Shown in pieces: positions 32,262-43,971 of a stretch of DNA of 64,000 nt. Every line of letters begins with the position of its first letter. Position 1 is the stretch's first letter. Position numbers and translations under genes: made by a program. The stretch is from the NCBI GenBank assembly GCA_023101725.1, contig JALJCO010012849.1:186001-250000 (forward strand), in the 5' to 3' direction. The notes beneath the pieces were generated by a model. The model saw only the letters and a program-made list of their open reading frames with translations. It searched no databases and was not told the DNA's origin. The DNA comes from Atherinomorus stipes (Eukaryota > Chordata > Actinopteri > Atheriniformes > Atherinidae).

Positions 32262-32705
32262 GAATTAAGAGGGAACAGATGTTTGGAACAGGACCTGCAA
32301 CTGGCCTGTGGCAGCACTGTACAGAGGACAGGCGTCAAAGCCAGTGACACCTGAGTCTCTGATATAGTTGTACATGCAGGTCGGCTGAGAGTCCACCGGT
32401 TTGACCTTGCCCTTGCCTTTTTTCTCCAGCAGGCTGTAGCCACACAGCAGGACAAATTGCCCTAACTTCCCTGCTGAAAAGTGGAAGTTTACAGTTATCA
32501 AACCATCAGCCTGTTGCTATTTCTTCTTGTTGAGTTGGGTGGCAACACTGAGGCTTGAAAAGCCCTGCCACATAACTGAAGGGATCTCGGTAGCAAATGC
32601 ATGTGGAACATTCTGTGTGATCACCTCACTGCTGCTGCTCACTGATACGATCTTGGCAGCGTGAATCTGATGGACAGTCAGGGAAGCGGCCATCATCTTA
32701 GTCAT
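32262..32705 (-). pseudogene. Coding-like minus-strand stretch, unidentified (candidate processed pseudogene or exon pair)
   Basis: On the minus strand an ATG at 32703-32705 opens a 62-codon frame. It begins MTKMMAASLTVHQIHAAK, ends ATQLNKKK, and stops at a TAG (32517-32519). The same frame stays open for about 83 more codons to 32262, including AGKLGQFVLLCGYSLLEKK, VDSQPTCMYNYIRDSGVTGF and ACPLYSAATGQLQ. The codons look coding-like (mixed residues, few low-complexity runs), unlike nearby AT-rich frames. CTTCCACTTTTCAG just upstream of the second part (minus strand, about 32477-32490) could serve as a splice acceptor, making this an exon. I do not recognise the protein, and the other strand is also open (31911-32354), so coding status is unproven. 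Confidence 0.3.
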
Positions 32706-32709
32706 GATT

Positions 32710-34660
32710 AAATAATTTTAGGTTGCATTTAGGAGCTGGGAGCGAGAAAAAAAAAGCATACATGTCAGGTTCCAGATGCTTTGTAACAACTGGTACTTGT
32801 CACTACACAACTAGCTTGTCTTTGGCTGCTGCTGACAGAGAAAAGACCGGATCTGTAAAGTGTTTCTGAAGCACACAAGAGGAGTAAATCACTTTGCCCT
32901 CACTCTTTGACACGAAATGCTTGGATGCACACATACATACACAAAGTGCTTCTTGTCAGCATATTCTAACCATCTATTGCAGTACTTATGTGCGCTTTGC
33001 TATGAAGCTACACTCATGCTGGGTACTTTTTCCAAAGCAAGCCCCTGCACTGAGCATGTAGAGAAGCACTGTAGCTTCTCTCTGGAGCTTTGAAACACAA
33101 ACAAGAAAAACCTTTTTACCTGACTCACTGTGTTTACTTGCGTGGTTTTACAGTTTTCACAGGGAGACAAGAAAAAGTAATGAAAAAAAAAGGGATGCAG
33201 ACACAGAGTGTGGAGGAACCAAGACGGGTGACCTGACTGCGAGTTGAAAGTTCAGCGCTCGCTTCAGCATTGCAGCAGAGAGCAGCTGGCACCCTGCAGT
33301 TTACATTTCATGTGGGGAGCATTTGCCATTTGCTCTCAAATGTTATATTGGTTTTCCTCTAGTTCCAGTGGGAGCAGTCAAGTGTGTGTGTGTTTGCTAT
33401 AGAATAAAACCCGCTGACTTTAGTTTCCACAAGCACAACAGAGTTTGCAGCGAAAGGTCATGGGGGCAGGGAAAGATGGAGGGATGTGGCAACAAACCGA
33501 GCCGGTGTCTGCTTTGTCCCATCAGGAAGTCAGCGCGAGACGCTGTGTGTACTTGTAGATGGCTTGCCTTGTAAACTCCAGCGATTATTGTTTGTGTGTT
33601 AGTGAAGTGGGGAAGGGTGAAAGGGTGCACAAAGGCATTTGATGCAGGCTAATTCCTGGGTCTTTTTCTCTCCTCACTCTGCTTCACCCTGGGTCATTAC
33701 ATTTCAACACTCTGTTGAAGCTGCAAATTACAATCTTTTCTTTTTCGTTCATTTATCTATTTATTTATTTTGGGCAAAAATGCTTCACAAGACTAATTTC
33801 TCATGAGACAAAAGCTGGCAGTTGTACTATTTCTGTTAAGTTGCCAGATCCTGAAGTAGGCAGGTGTGTTATATGTCCCAGCCATAGCTTTCATGTCACC
33901 TGTTTGTTTGTTGTTGAACCTTTGATGTGAGGAACAGAAAATATAGAGAAACTCTGGTAAAAGTAAAGCTAACTAAGCCTGCAGTTTATTAAGTTGTAAT
34001 CTTTCACAGTTGGCATCGATCCGACCCATGGAAGAGTAATGAACAATTTGCCCACTTAGCGTCTCCGAGAAGACTTAAATGATTTTTTTTCTCCAATGAA
34101 ATTTCTCATTAGAATAAATGGAAGTAAGAGTTGTTAATAAAAGCCCTAAAAGAGAAAGAACTGAATGGTGCGCATTTATTTCAGTGGTGTAAAACTATAG
34201 TACACAAAAGTTGAATAATGTCTTATTTAAGAGATGCTGTTTAATTCATTTCTCTTATACTTTACAGTCCTAAAAAAAATTAAGCCTGCATTGGCAAACA
34301 CACTCACTTGAACCTTAATGTAGTTTTCCTTAATGTAGTTTTCATGTTTAAATCTCTCAGATTCAGTGTGAATGTTTAATGCTGGGCTAAAACTACAACG
34401 GTCAAATCCAAAAAGTGATTTCATGACAAAAACTATGTCCATAAAAATCCAAATACAAATTTTTTCACAAGATTTTTAAACCTGTGCACAAACTCATCTT
34501 TATGAAACCATACGCTAAGGCACAAACCTGATTTCCACTCTAATTTTTATCCATAAATGATAACACACACTACCCATGAGAGCTTTCACCACAATTGAAT
34601 GAAACAACCAAATCAACAATAAAAAGAAGTGCATATTTACAGAATATAAAACTAAAACAG
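32710..34660. other. No recognisable gene
   Basis: Unassigned sequence. A 16-bp tandem duplication (CTTAATGTAGTTTTC twice) lies at about 34312-34342, and a short TG run at 33384-33392. Open frames of 60-83 codons show no domain. Confidence 0.5.
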
Positions 34661-35052
34661 GTTGCACGGTGGCGTGGTGGTTAGCACCGCAGCCTCACGG
34701 TTAGAAGGTTGCTAGTTCAAGTCCCGGCTGGGGTGGGGGTTCAAACAATTCCAGCTGTGGCCTTGGAGTGTGGCGTTTGCATGTTCTCCCCGTGTAAGCG
34801 TGGGTTTCTCTCCGGGTACTCCGGCTATCTCCCACCTTCCAAAGACATGCGTGTTAGGTTAATTGGTCACTCTAAATTGCCCCTTCGAACGAGTATGAAT
34901 GGTTGTCTGTCTCTCTGTTGGCCCTGCGACAGACTGACGACCTGTCCAGGGTGTACCTGCCTCTCGCCTGATAATAACAGGGGTTATAATAGTAGTATAA
35001 ATGGGTGCAGCAACCCCCGAGACCCTGAACTGGATAAACGGTATAGAAAATT
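34661..35052 (+). mobile_element. Near full-length tRNA-derived SINE
   Basis: The head has a Pol III A-box-like TGGCGTGGTGG (34670-34680) and a B-box-like AGTTCAAGTCC (34714-34724). The body follows the very common fish order: GTTTGCATGTTCTCCCCGTG, CGTGGGTTTCTCTCCGGGTA, CCAAAGACATGCGTGTTAGG, TTAATTGGTCACTCTAAATT, GACAGACTGACGACCTGTCC, AGGGTGTACCTGCCTCTCGC and GGATAAACGGTATAGAAAAT. This is the most complete of several copies here (compare 4551, 30711 and 49483). Confidence 0.85.
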
Positions 35053-35073
35053 AAAGAAAACTTAAACACTCAC

Positions 35074-35456
35074 TTAAAGATGCTCTGCAGAACTTTTGCG
35101 ATTTTCTCAGTGATGCGCCCCCCAATAGCAAAATTGGCATTCACCTTGCATCCTACTTGTAGTCTGAGTTCCCTCTAGCCAATAAAAAACAGTCTTATCT
35201 TGACTTTTATCTTTTGGTCTGTTCTTTTTTTCTTTCTTTTCCTCTTGTCGTTCATATCAGCTGGTTGATGACTGTTTGCTAATGTGTGCGAAACCGAAAC
35301 GTGACTGCGACGTTATGCCACATCTTGGATGGAAAAGTTGTAGTGCAGTTTTATAGCCTGGGGGCGCTGCTGGGCAGGACATACAGTAATAGGTGTCACT
35401 GCCACCAAACAAGTCTGGAACGTGGAGTTTTAAGGTTGAAATGTTACATTATAGTT
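35074..35456 (+). mobile_element. TTAA-type element left end
   Basis: TTAAAGATGCTCTGCAGAAC followed by TTTTCTCAGTGATGCGCCCC resembles fish TTAA elements with termini such as TTAAAGGTGCTCTAAG. CTGGGGGCGCTGCTGG at about 35358 is also typical. The right end is not found; the next element begins at 35457. Confidence 0.4.
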
Positions 35457-36133
35457 GTGTCTCATGTTGCAGTCTGTGGCTTCGTCGGCTGCATACGTCA
35501 CAGCGGCGTGTCAAGTACTGCCCCCTAAAACGTCTGAAGAAGCCTCCGAATCCACCCTACAAACCTGCACTCCGTTTGGCCTGAAACAAAGGATACATGT
35601 GATGCATCCTTTGTAGCCTCTCCTATAACAGAATTCATCGTGCACAACATGGGAGAGAATATGCAGCAAAGCTATGAGTGTAATATTTGGATGTATTCGT
35701 GGATTTTTAAGCTTTAAATGAAGTGTTTACTCATTAGAAACAACAGAGTCTCTGTGGAAAATTTGAAAAATATGCGGACGAGCTTAAAAAGAGCGTCTTT
35801 GCCTCAGAAAAGGCATTTGTTTGACATTATTCAGGTGTTAATGAGCGGTTAATGGGGTGTTAATGTGCAGGTAACGACAGATAAATGAAAAGGAATAAAA
35901 TGTCCGGTTCCAGTTTAGTTTTTACAATGTATCTGAAGGAATAAGTGGAAAGAATGCCATCACAACACAGCTCTGGAGTCTGCAGTTGCTATGCAACGGG
36001 ACCGGAGCACTAAGGAAAATTCTTGTTGGCTCGGATGTCCCATTTCAGCAGCTTACCGTTTCAGGAGGATCCTTCAGTGTGCATGGACTTCGAACCACAC
36101 TCCGTAGCCTACGTAGTCTGCAACATGAGACAC
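35457..36133. mobile_element. DNA transposon with 16-bp perfect terminal inverted repeats
   Basis: GTGTCTCATGTTGCAG at 35457-35472 is exactly complementary to CTGCAACATGAGACAC at 36118-36133. Weaker inverted similarity continues inward (CTTCGTCGGCTGC versus the complement of CCGTAGCCTACGTAG). The 677-bp interior lacks a transposase. The end sequence resembles fish MITEs with 'tgtctcat' termini; superfamily not assigned and no clear target duplication seen. Confidence 0.7.
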
Positions 36134-37555
36134 AGAAGAAAAAGGAAAAAAAGTTTTATTTAGTGTTTCTGTTATCATGAAGGCAGGAAAAACTGCTGTT
36201 CATTGAAATGCAACAAAAATGATCAATTCTGGAAGATCTGAACTAAATAAAAACCCTCTAATTGTAAAAGTGATTAATAAATTATATAGAAATAAGAGGT
36301 CAAAGTGTCCATCAGCTCAAAACACCTGTAATGTAGCTATAGGTAGCTATAGGTGAAGGACTGGTAACCCCTGCTTTATCTGTAATGAATGAATGCATAC
36401 AGCCTGCATGATCAGATGATCAGGACAAGGACACAAATGGAAATGGATGATGGTTTGTTCGCTGATCTCTTAAACAGCCAATTGTGTGCCAGAAAAATCA
36501 GAACATCCTCTTAATACTCATTCTGTAATTACACAGAATCATGACAAACAGCTGCACCTACAATGAAATATGTGGATGCATTACTTTTTAGAGACGAAGT
36601 TTTAAACAAAAGTAAAGAGGAAAAGTCATTATGCTGATCAAGCTTAGTGAGAAATAGAAATTGATAACTTCAATGTCAAATTATTTAATTTGTTTTGCCA
36701 GTTTAAACCTAATTTCAGGGTTGAATTGCTGCATAAACATGAACAAATGCGTGATTTGTGCATATTTTACATATTGTCTCTTCACAAATTCTAGTTTGTG
36801 TGGAAGGTTTTGCTTTTGAGTGTGCACATCCTTTATGCATGACCCAAGGAGTTTCATAATCTTAACTTGTTTTGAAATTGGGGGGCATCTGTTACAATTC
36901 ATACGAAGAAGTGCAGAGAAGCAGGCTCACAGGCATAATGCAAGAGGATGGGGAATGAATAAATTTTTAATTACTAAAGCAAACCAAAATTGCAGCTGAA
37001 GCATGGAGGCCAAAAACTCAGGAAACAAAGAACAAAGAAAACCAGAGGAGTCTAAATATCCTGGGAGGTGGGATTAGGAAAACAAATGCAGGTATGAAAG
37101 CATAAATCAGGTTATGATTCAGAGATGAGATAAGAATAACAGAGGATATCTGAAATTTGTAAAAAGGCAGTAACTAAAGATGGACCTTATTTATTTATTT
37201 TTTTTAAAGCAAAACCAAAATAGAAAATTAGAACAAGCTAGATGAAACATAGAGGCTTTTTATTAAACTAAACATGGAAACAGTGACATAAACTTTTATG
37301 GTGTAAAAATACAGGAAGAAAACCTGATATTCATGAAGGAGAAATCATCTAAAAAAAAACAAGAATGGAATTTGATTTTTTTTTTTTTTTAAATGCAAGT
37401 CTTCTCAATCAAAGAAAGCCCAAGGCATGACCAAACGAAACGTTGACCCTGTGTGAAAATGGACACTCATCAGACTAAACAACATTTATCCATCTTCTAC
37501 TGTCCAGTCTTGATTAATCTGTGCAAATTATGGTTTTAGTTTCGTGTTCTTGGTT
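36134..37555. other. No recognisable feature
   Basis: AT-rich with A/T homopolymers near 37195 and 37377-37391. Purine-rich text at 36990-37330 (AACAAAGAACAAAGAAAACC) resembles decayed retroposon 3' sequence but is not specific. Confidence 0.45.
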
Positions 37556-37705
37556 GAGAGGAGTGACAGCCGAGGTGGTCCTCTGCTGCTGTGGCCCATC
37601 TGCTCCAAGGTTCAATGTGTTGTGTGTACCTTGGCTGGAACAGGTTGCTGTTGCCTCTCTATCATCTCCAATCAGTCTTTGCATCCTTCTCTGACCTCTG
37701 TCCTC
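37556..37705 (-). mobile_element. Tc1-like transposase internal fragment, reversed
   Basis: GTGGTCCTCTGCTGCTGTGG, CCCATCTGCTCCAAGGTTC, AATGTGTTGTGTGT and ATCAGTCTTTGCATCCTTCT then CTGACCTCTG match the antisense strand of the widespread fish Tc1-like element whose 5' part lies at 14746-15014. The TGCAT in place of the usual GGCCAT and several indels show decay. No in-frame transposase remains. Confidence 0.65.
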
Positions 37706-37735
37706 ATCATCCAGGCAACTCCTGCTTACTAAACA

Positions 37736-38299
37736 TCTCCTGTTTCGTGATACTCTTCAATGTGAGGGGCAGCGGCTTTAAGTTTACATCATTTTTAAAA
37801 TTTGAAATCGCTCTTCTTTACAGGCGGATAGAAAATATATCTGACCTGTATCATGTTCTTGGGATAATTTTCAAAACGTCTGCAGCGGTCGGAGTGAACC
37901 TTTCTTCCTCCCTCCCATCAGACCTGTGGTTCTCCCATATACGTACATACATACAGTTTCGGACATTTCATTCAGGATTCAGTTTGTCGGTGGTAACTTT
38001 CCTGCTAATTCTGTTTCCTACGCTTTCCAAGCATATGCCTGTTAAGCAGGTATAAGTTTGAATATGTAAAATTATACGATTAATTGCTACAATACAGCAA
38101 ACTGCAACTGCATCCCGTAGGCTGTTATAAGCTTCTAACAACTTATTGTAAGCTTTTATTTCTGCTCTCAGGAGGTGGTTAAATGTTGTAGTAAGCAAGC
38201 AGCAAGTGGCAGTTACATGCCCGCATCACACCTGAGCATGCAGATATTTCTCTTTATTTTAAACAAATAACCAAACCAAAAAAAATAAAAATAAGGAAC
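37736..38299. other. No recognisable feature
   Basis: A 154-codon open frame (37591-38055) overlaps the end of the Tc1 fragment, is hydrophobic, and has no domain. I take it as chance. Confidence 0.4.
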
Positions 38300-38409
38300 G
38301 CCTCTCATCCCCATTGATAAGGTACTCTGATCAGTACTTGGTATCGGCAAGTACTCAAATGCAAGTATTCGTACTTGGTTGGCAAAAAAGTGGCATCGGG
38401 TCATCCCTA
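38300..38409 (-). mobile_element. hAT-like terminal fragment (TAGGGATGACCCGAT type)
   Basis: Read from 38409 on the minus strand, TAGGGATGACCCGATGCC, ACTTTTTTGCC and GTACTTGCCGATACCAAG, then TACTGATCAGAGTACC, match a common fish hAT terminus. The partner terminus was not found. Confidence 0.6.
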
Positions 38410-38604
38410 GTTAAAGCCAGAGTTGGTAAAAACTCTGACCAACTCCTGCCATTCGCACCGAAAGGCAGGAATTGGTAATTTGTCCCTTCCCTCTTTCCAT
38501 CCCCCACGTGACCCCCCCTGTGTGCCGCTCACTGTAGCCAAATATAGCTAACGGACTGCTAACTACTGCCGCGCCAAAAACACAAAACAAAACAACAGAT
38601 AAGG

Positions 38605-39406
38605 ATTAAGGCCGAATTCCTCTTTTCATCCCTACCCCTAGCCCTTCCCCTTCCCCTTGGCTATTACACTTGAAACGGAGTTTCAAGTAGAGATTGAATT
38701 ATTCCCCTTAGAAATGGGACAACCCTTTGGAATCCTGATGCGTCACCAATAGTCGACCGCGGCACAGTAAACCGACATCACGACTGTTTCCAGAAGAATA
38801 TGCAATTTTCGCAATGCCGTCTGCAACATTGAATTGTCAATAAAGTTTTGTTGAAAAAAACAAAGCCGTCTGCAGCAGCAGTAATCTCCCTTTCCTGGGG
38901 ACTGGATTATTTCTTTGGTTTTGGCTGGATTATTTCTTTGGTTTTAGGCTGAAAAACGTAAAAATGAAAGGAAAAGACGACGCCTTCGACTCAAACTTGC
39001 CATTAATGTTACTTTTCAGACACGATCATTTGCTCGTAATGTTAAAAAACTAGCGACTTTATTTCGTTTCTAATAAAACTGTATATAATACATTACAGCG
39101 ACCTTAAATAGCAATTTTCCTATTTTATTTACAAAAAATACATACATTTATACATTTCTCTGGCTGCTGCTGACGATTTCCTCGTTCTTTTGCTCATATT
39201 TTGCTTGGAATTGTGGTAATATCACATACCACTCGTTTTCTAGTGTGCCCCTGGAAAATCTCCGTTTCGAGGGCCAGATAGCCCTACCACTTCCCCCTCA
39301 CCCTCGGTCTGAACCAGAATTGGGACACCACAATCCCTTCACACGAACACGCAAAATGAAGGGTTAGGGCCAAGGGCTAGGGCTAAGGGGGGGGGGATTG
39401 GAATTC
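38605..39406. mobile_element. P-like C-rich MITE with inverted ends
   Basis: The left end GGCCGAATTCCTC, then TACCCCTAGCCCTTCC, is mirrored by the right end GGGCTAGGGCTAAGGGG and ATTGGAATTC. ACTTGAAACGGAGTTTCAAG and CTCCGTTTCGAGGGCC provide a second inverted pair further in. Text such as CAATCCCTTCACACG fits the fish 'P-like' MITE group. The interior has no recognised transposase. Target duplication not identified. Confidence 0.55.
38902..38948. repeat. 23-bp tandem duplication
   Basis: CTGGATTATTTCTTTGGTTT followed by TGG or TAGG occurs twice in tandem within the P-like MITE. Confidence 0.85.
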
Positions 39407-42339
39407 ACTCCATGTCTCAGAGGTGTTGATGTTTGCAGTGTGGATTTATTACACCACATTAGGATTAAAGCTTTTAAAAACGTGGTTTGTCAGCAGTTTA
39501 CTGTCAAGCTAACAAGTTATCTAGCAGGTTCACAAGTTATTGTTAACCTGCTCGTAAAACATCGACGCACAAGTCTGCGTTCTGAGATCGTGGTTTCGGG
39601 TGATGTGTTTTTTTACACTGTCGCTTGTTCAAACCGTTTTTCCAACATCGCCAACCCTAGCTTTAAAACATCTGCTCGCTCTGGGGCAACTGGGGCAATC
39701 TTTGGGCCCAACATCCAGTCTGGGCCCAAAGATGACGGCATGAGAAGCCAGCCTCTAACACACACCCAGGTCTGATCAGCTTGTGGTGGGACTGCCTCAA
39801 CAAAAAAATTTAATAAATGTGCTGAACCTTAGGGAGTTGTAAAATAAAGTCTTAATGATGACTCTGTGAAAAAAGTTCACTTTTAACCTGTGGTAAATAT
39901 AACCAGTACCCAAAGTTATTTTGTTAAACAGTCACAAAAATTTGACACACCTGCTATTAGCAGGATTTAAACTGAAATGTGTCACATTTACTTTTTGAAG
40001 TTAGATTGTGATGACAAACACAATCACTGCATCCCTTTAAGAAGAGAAAAGTGTAAACAGCTGCAGTAATTTATAAGTATTGTTTATAGTTTGTCTAATA
40101 ATCAAATATTTGTTAACAGTTGATTGCTTTGCTCCTCTGTAGGGGGCACCATCCCCGGAGCATCTGCTGCCTGTTTTATTTGACTAAATTTGTCAGTCCC
40201 TGAATGAGTTACATGACAGTTTGTCAACGACTAAATGTCAGCCCTGACAACAACAGTAGATTTGAACTTTTCAGTTTTTGTTTGAGACAAACAGCTTACA
40301 TGAGCATCACCATGAAACGACTATTTCATCCTGCGCTCTGCTTCTGAATGCATACGGTTAAATTAAACTGCTGCACAGATGTAAAAGTAGATGTATGGGA
40401 ATGTAGATAAGGAGACGGCGTGACAATGACACAAAGTTATAAGGCACCGCGGTGTCTTTTCACCAAAGTGAAAGCGCATGAAAATGCCGTCAAACAATGT
40501 ATTGATTTTAGAGATATCATTTGTCAGGAGCTGAACAACAAGAGCCTGTGGCCTGAAATGAACCAGGTTTCACCTTGTCAAATCAATATCCAGTAAAGAA
40601 ACAATAAATATTGTGAAATAATCTTTTTCTGTGTATTGGACAAGCGCTTTGGAGAATGTTTTCTAAGAGAATGATGTGTCAATGTGTGTGTGTGTGGATA
40701 TTTTATGATTATCTGGCGATGTAATCATGCTTGTTGCCCATCCCTTGTCCTCCTACCAGCCCTCCTCCACCGTCCTCCCCTTTTATTTATTTACCCAGGT
40801 CTCATCCAATCGAGTGACAGATCAGTCTGTGGAAAGGGCAGCTTGCCAAGGCAGCCCTGTGACAGAGCAATGCATTAGGACATTAAGACACCAGCTCCTG
40901 TGCAAAAGAAAAAAAAAAAAGGAGAAGGAAAAAAAATCAATCATGCACCCCCGGACGCATTAGAGGCAGAGAAGGGCACCTCTCACGCCTTTTTGGCTCT
41001 GCTGCTATGCTCCTGCCATAACTCTGGCTGTGTGCACACCTGGTTAGGCTTGTTTACCTCGTCATCTTCTAATCAGATAGACTAAACTGGCTTTTAAACT
41101 AGTTATTAGCCTGTTATTGTATGAGGTGGAACGGTTTGTACAACCAGCAGAGTTTCAGCAGATTAATGGGTAGCCTGTAATTTTTCACCATCTAATGACT
41201 TACTAAACGCCTAAAGTTGAATCTTTGCATATTTGCAGGGAGAGTTGTTGCACTTTTATCGGCTCTCATTTATCAAACGATCGTACAACGGAAATCTGTA
41301 TACGTACAATCATTTCCACGCAAGACCTGCCTTTATCAATGTAGACGTGAGCGTAGGCTACGATCAAATCTCACGACAGCTCTGAGTTCAGGTACGCAAG
41401 TTTGAGTTAGTGAGGGTTTGAGGCGCAGCACAGCAGAACCTGAAAATATTTCTTGAACAAACCTCAAGCCGTCATTTAAGCATAAGTATTCACATATCCA
41501 GCACCAAAAATGAACCCATTTGCAAAGGGAAAAAAAAAGAAAATTTATAAAATGGATTCCCAAAAATAAAAAAAAAAAATAGCTGTAACTGCATTTTATT
41601 CCTTCATTTATCTCTGGTTTGATAAATGATGGCCAATATCTGGAACAAACTATGAGAAAACCTGATAGGTCTGCTCCGAACCTCAGTTCTTTTAAATAAA
41701 GACAAAACTCTTTCAGAAATAATAAAGCATGCCTATTACTGCAGTCCAAACGGTGAATGCAAACTTACAAACAATTCAATTCTTTAGATCCTTTAGATCC
41801 AGATTTATTGGGATGAAGTCAAAGATGGATATTAATATACAAAAGCTAATGGAGCCTCATCATTTTATGTTTGTATCCAGCAAGTCCCAATATTACCTAA
41901 AATTATAAAGTATTTTATGATAGGATTAAATCAATAACTGAAAAGAAAAGTAATTTATGAAGGCCAAGAGGGAATGTTTCCTTTAAATTATCCAACATCC
42001 TGTCAATAGAAAAAAAATAAGGCTAAACACTTATTTTTTGAGAAATTGAGGATTGAATTATTCTGACAGCAACATCTTACATGGATGGAGAAAGAAACAG
42101 AGGGAAAAAATCACACTTACTGAAAATGTGCACCCTTAGAAAAACCACAGGGTGTTGCACTACAGCAGCCGATTCAAATACAAATTGAGCCAATGCCCAA
42201 AGTGGGACCTAACTGAGAGCCTGAAAAAAGCTTTTAAGTCTCTGCGTCCATTAAACAATATATATGGACTCTCATTAAATCCCTGTCTTTTCCCTCTTTT
42301 GTTTTCACTCTGATCAAATCACACTTGTACTCAGCTCCA
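39407..42339. other. Mostly unassigned sequence with one perfect hairpin
   Basis: TTTGGGCCCA at 39701-39710 and its exact complement at 39721-39730 form a 10-bp stem with a 10-nt loop. The segment 41215-41400 (GGCTCTCATTTATCAAACG, then TACGTACAATC) resembles a fish MITE group with 'ctcatttatcaaacg' but cannot be bounded. Around 40420-40620 there is no recognised repeat. No domain-bearing frames. Confidence 0.4.
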
Positions 42340-43120
42340 GGCTTTGATTTTCATGTGAAGGTGTTCAAACGGCGTGCATCAAATGACTTTCGTAGTTCTG
42401 CTTTTTCACAGACTAGCCCAACGGCACGAATGGGAACATCAGACCCTCACGCATGCTCACTTTTGCTGAGGATGCTGTGGTTTGGTAACCTGACTCCCGC
42501 CACCTGGTATTTGCAATACCATCTGGGGAGGGAGTTAACCCGATGTCATTTCAAATTAGTCTTTTTTTTCTAAAACTCTTGCATGTGATTGGATAGAAGA
42601 TCTGTCCGTCATCTTGACTGACACGCTACTTCAGCCACTCACGTTGAACCGAATGACGCAACCCGTGACGCAACTCAGAGCGACACCAGAGCCACCACGC
42701 ATAGAGGATCGAGTTATCAAAACATGTTATCAAGCTCAAAAAGCTTCAGTCAAACAACATGGCGGCGGCGGCGACAGCTAGTACGAGCGGTGTACAGTCC
42801 GTGAACGACTTTTGTCGAATGTGCAAAGAAAACCTCCGGATAAAAGGCAACAGCAACGGCCAAAACGCCGCCCATCCTTCAAAAGTCCCACCCGCGATTA
42901 GTGATTGGCTCCTACTATTCTCTAACCAGACGAAATCACCTATAACTGTCGCCTTACTCAGATGGAGTGCGTGAGGAAAGGGAACGCCCCCGCGTGTACT
43001 TGTTGAACGCACCCAGATGATGTAAATCAGGTTAGTGGTTTGGTGGGCCACAGCTTAAATTTTCCTTCAAGGAATATACATTTACCCAGGCGTAATTTAA
43101 CAAAATTTGATAAAAGCTTA
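42340..43120 (+). mobile_element. CpG-containing segment with first-exon-like ORF, probably transposon-derived
   Basis: This segment is richer in CpG than its surroundings. An ATG in good context (ACAACATGG, 42759) opens a 71-codon frame starting MAAAATASTSGVQSVNDFCR and continuing MCKENLRIKG. The C-x2-C pair in 'FCRMCKENLRI' resembles the start of zinc-binding N-terminal domains found in some fish transposon-encoded or transposon-derived proteins; this is from memory and unverified. After about codon 32 the frame loses resemblance and ends at 42974. Either a decayed transposon gene start or a captured first exon. No splice donor follows clearly. Confidence 0.35.
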
Positions 43121-43971
43121 CACTGCCTCTTCACTGCCTTTAAGAAAAAAGAAAAAAAAGTGTCACTTTTATGTAGTATCTTATGTGCATTGTATACATT
43201 TTTGACCATATGCAGATGTTTCAAGCAAAAACAGGATACACAAGGTAACAGTTAAGAAGCGCTCAATTTTTTAAAAAATTGTCATTTTGAGATACTGTAA
43301 TTTAATTTTCTTGTTACCTTGATAACATGAAAACTTCTTCCCTATAATAATAGGGTAATTTATGTCAATATCTTAAGAAAACATATTTGTTTTCCCGAAA
43401 TCACCAGATAATAATCATAGTTTTCATTGATCAAAATGAAAGCGGGTGAGGACTTACAAGTCATGGCAGGTGTAACGTGGCATGTGTGTAATTCTGAGTG
43501 ATGGTAAAACATAACTGTCAGACATCGCAATTTCAGTCTGTGTCAGACTTGACAGGCGTAAACTCAGATGACATGATCAATGATGGATGTTTCACCATCT
43601 CACAGTCCTCCATCTGTACTGGGGCATTCCAGTGCACTACAGCTCTGTACTGGGATGCCCTCTGGACCCAGTTGAGGTGGTGGGCGAGGGGAGAATTATG
43701 GCTAAATAGCTTTCTTTGAATGAATGATCCCATTATGACGAGAAAACTGTAATTTTTATATCAAGATAATGATGTTATAAAAGAAACACACAAGCATGAC
43801 TGCTCCCAGGTTCCATAAACTGTCATAAATATGTACAAGTATTTCAAAGTAAATATATTCCACATCTTACTCCTTAAACGGAGGCTCTGGAACTGACAGA
43901 AAAAGCTTGTGAACAACAAGGAACAAGATCAAGCAGTTTCTGTCCTTTTATTTATTTGTTCATTTACATTT

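Noticed and set aside
31911..32354. 147-codon plus-strand open frame
   Set aside because: It starts within the hAT element and its second half is antisense to the more protein-like minus-strand stretch at 32262-32705.
34661..34735. tRNA-like head as a real tRNA gene
   Set aside because: A- and B-box-like motifs are present but the cloverleaf does not close and the body is a known SINE order.
37591..38055. 154-codon plus-strand open frame
   Set aside because: Its beginning is antisense to a Tc1-like transposase fragment and the remainder is hydrophobic with no recognisable domain.
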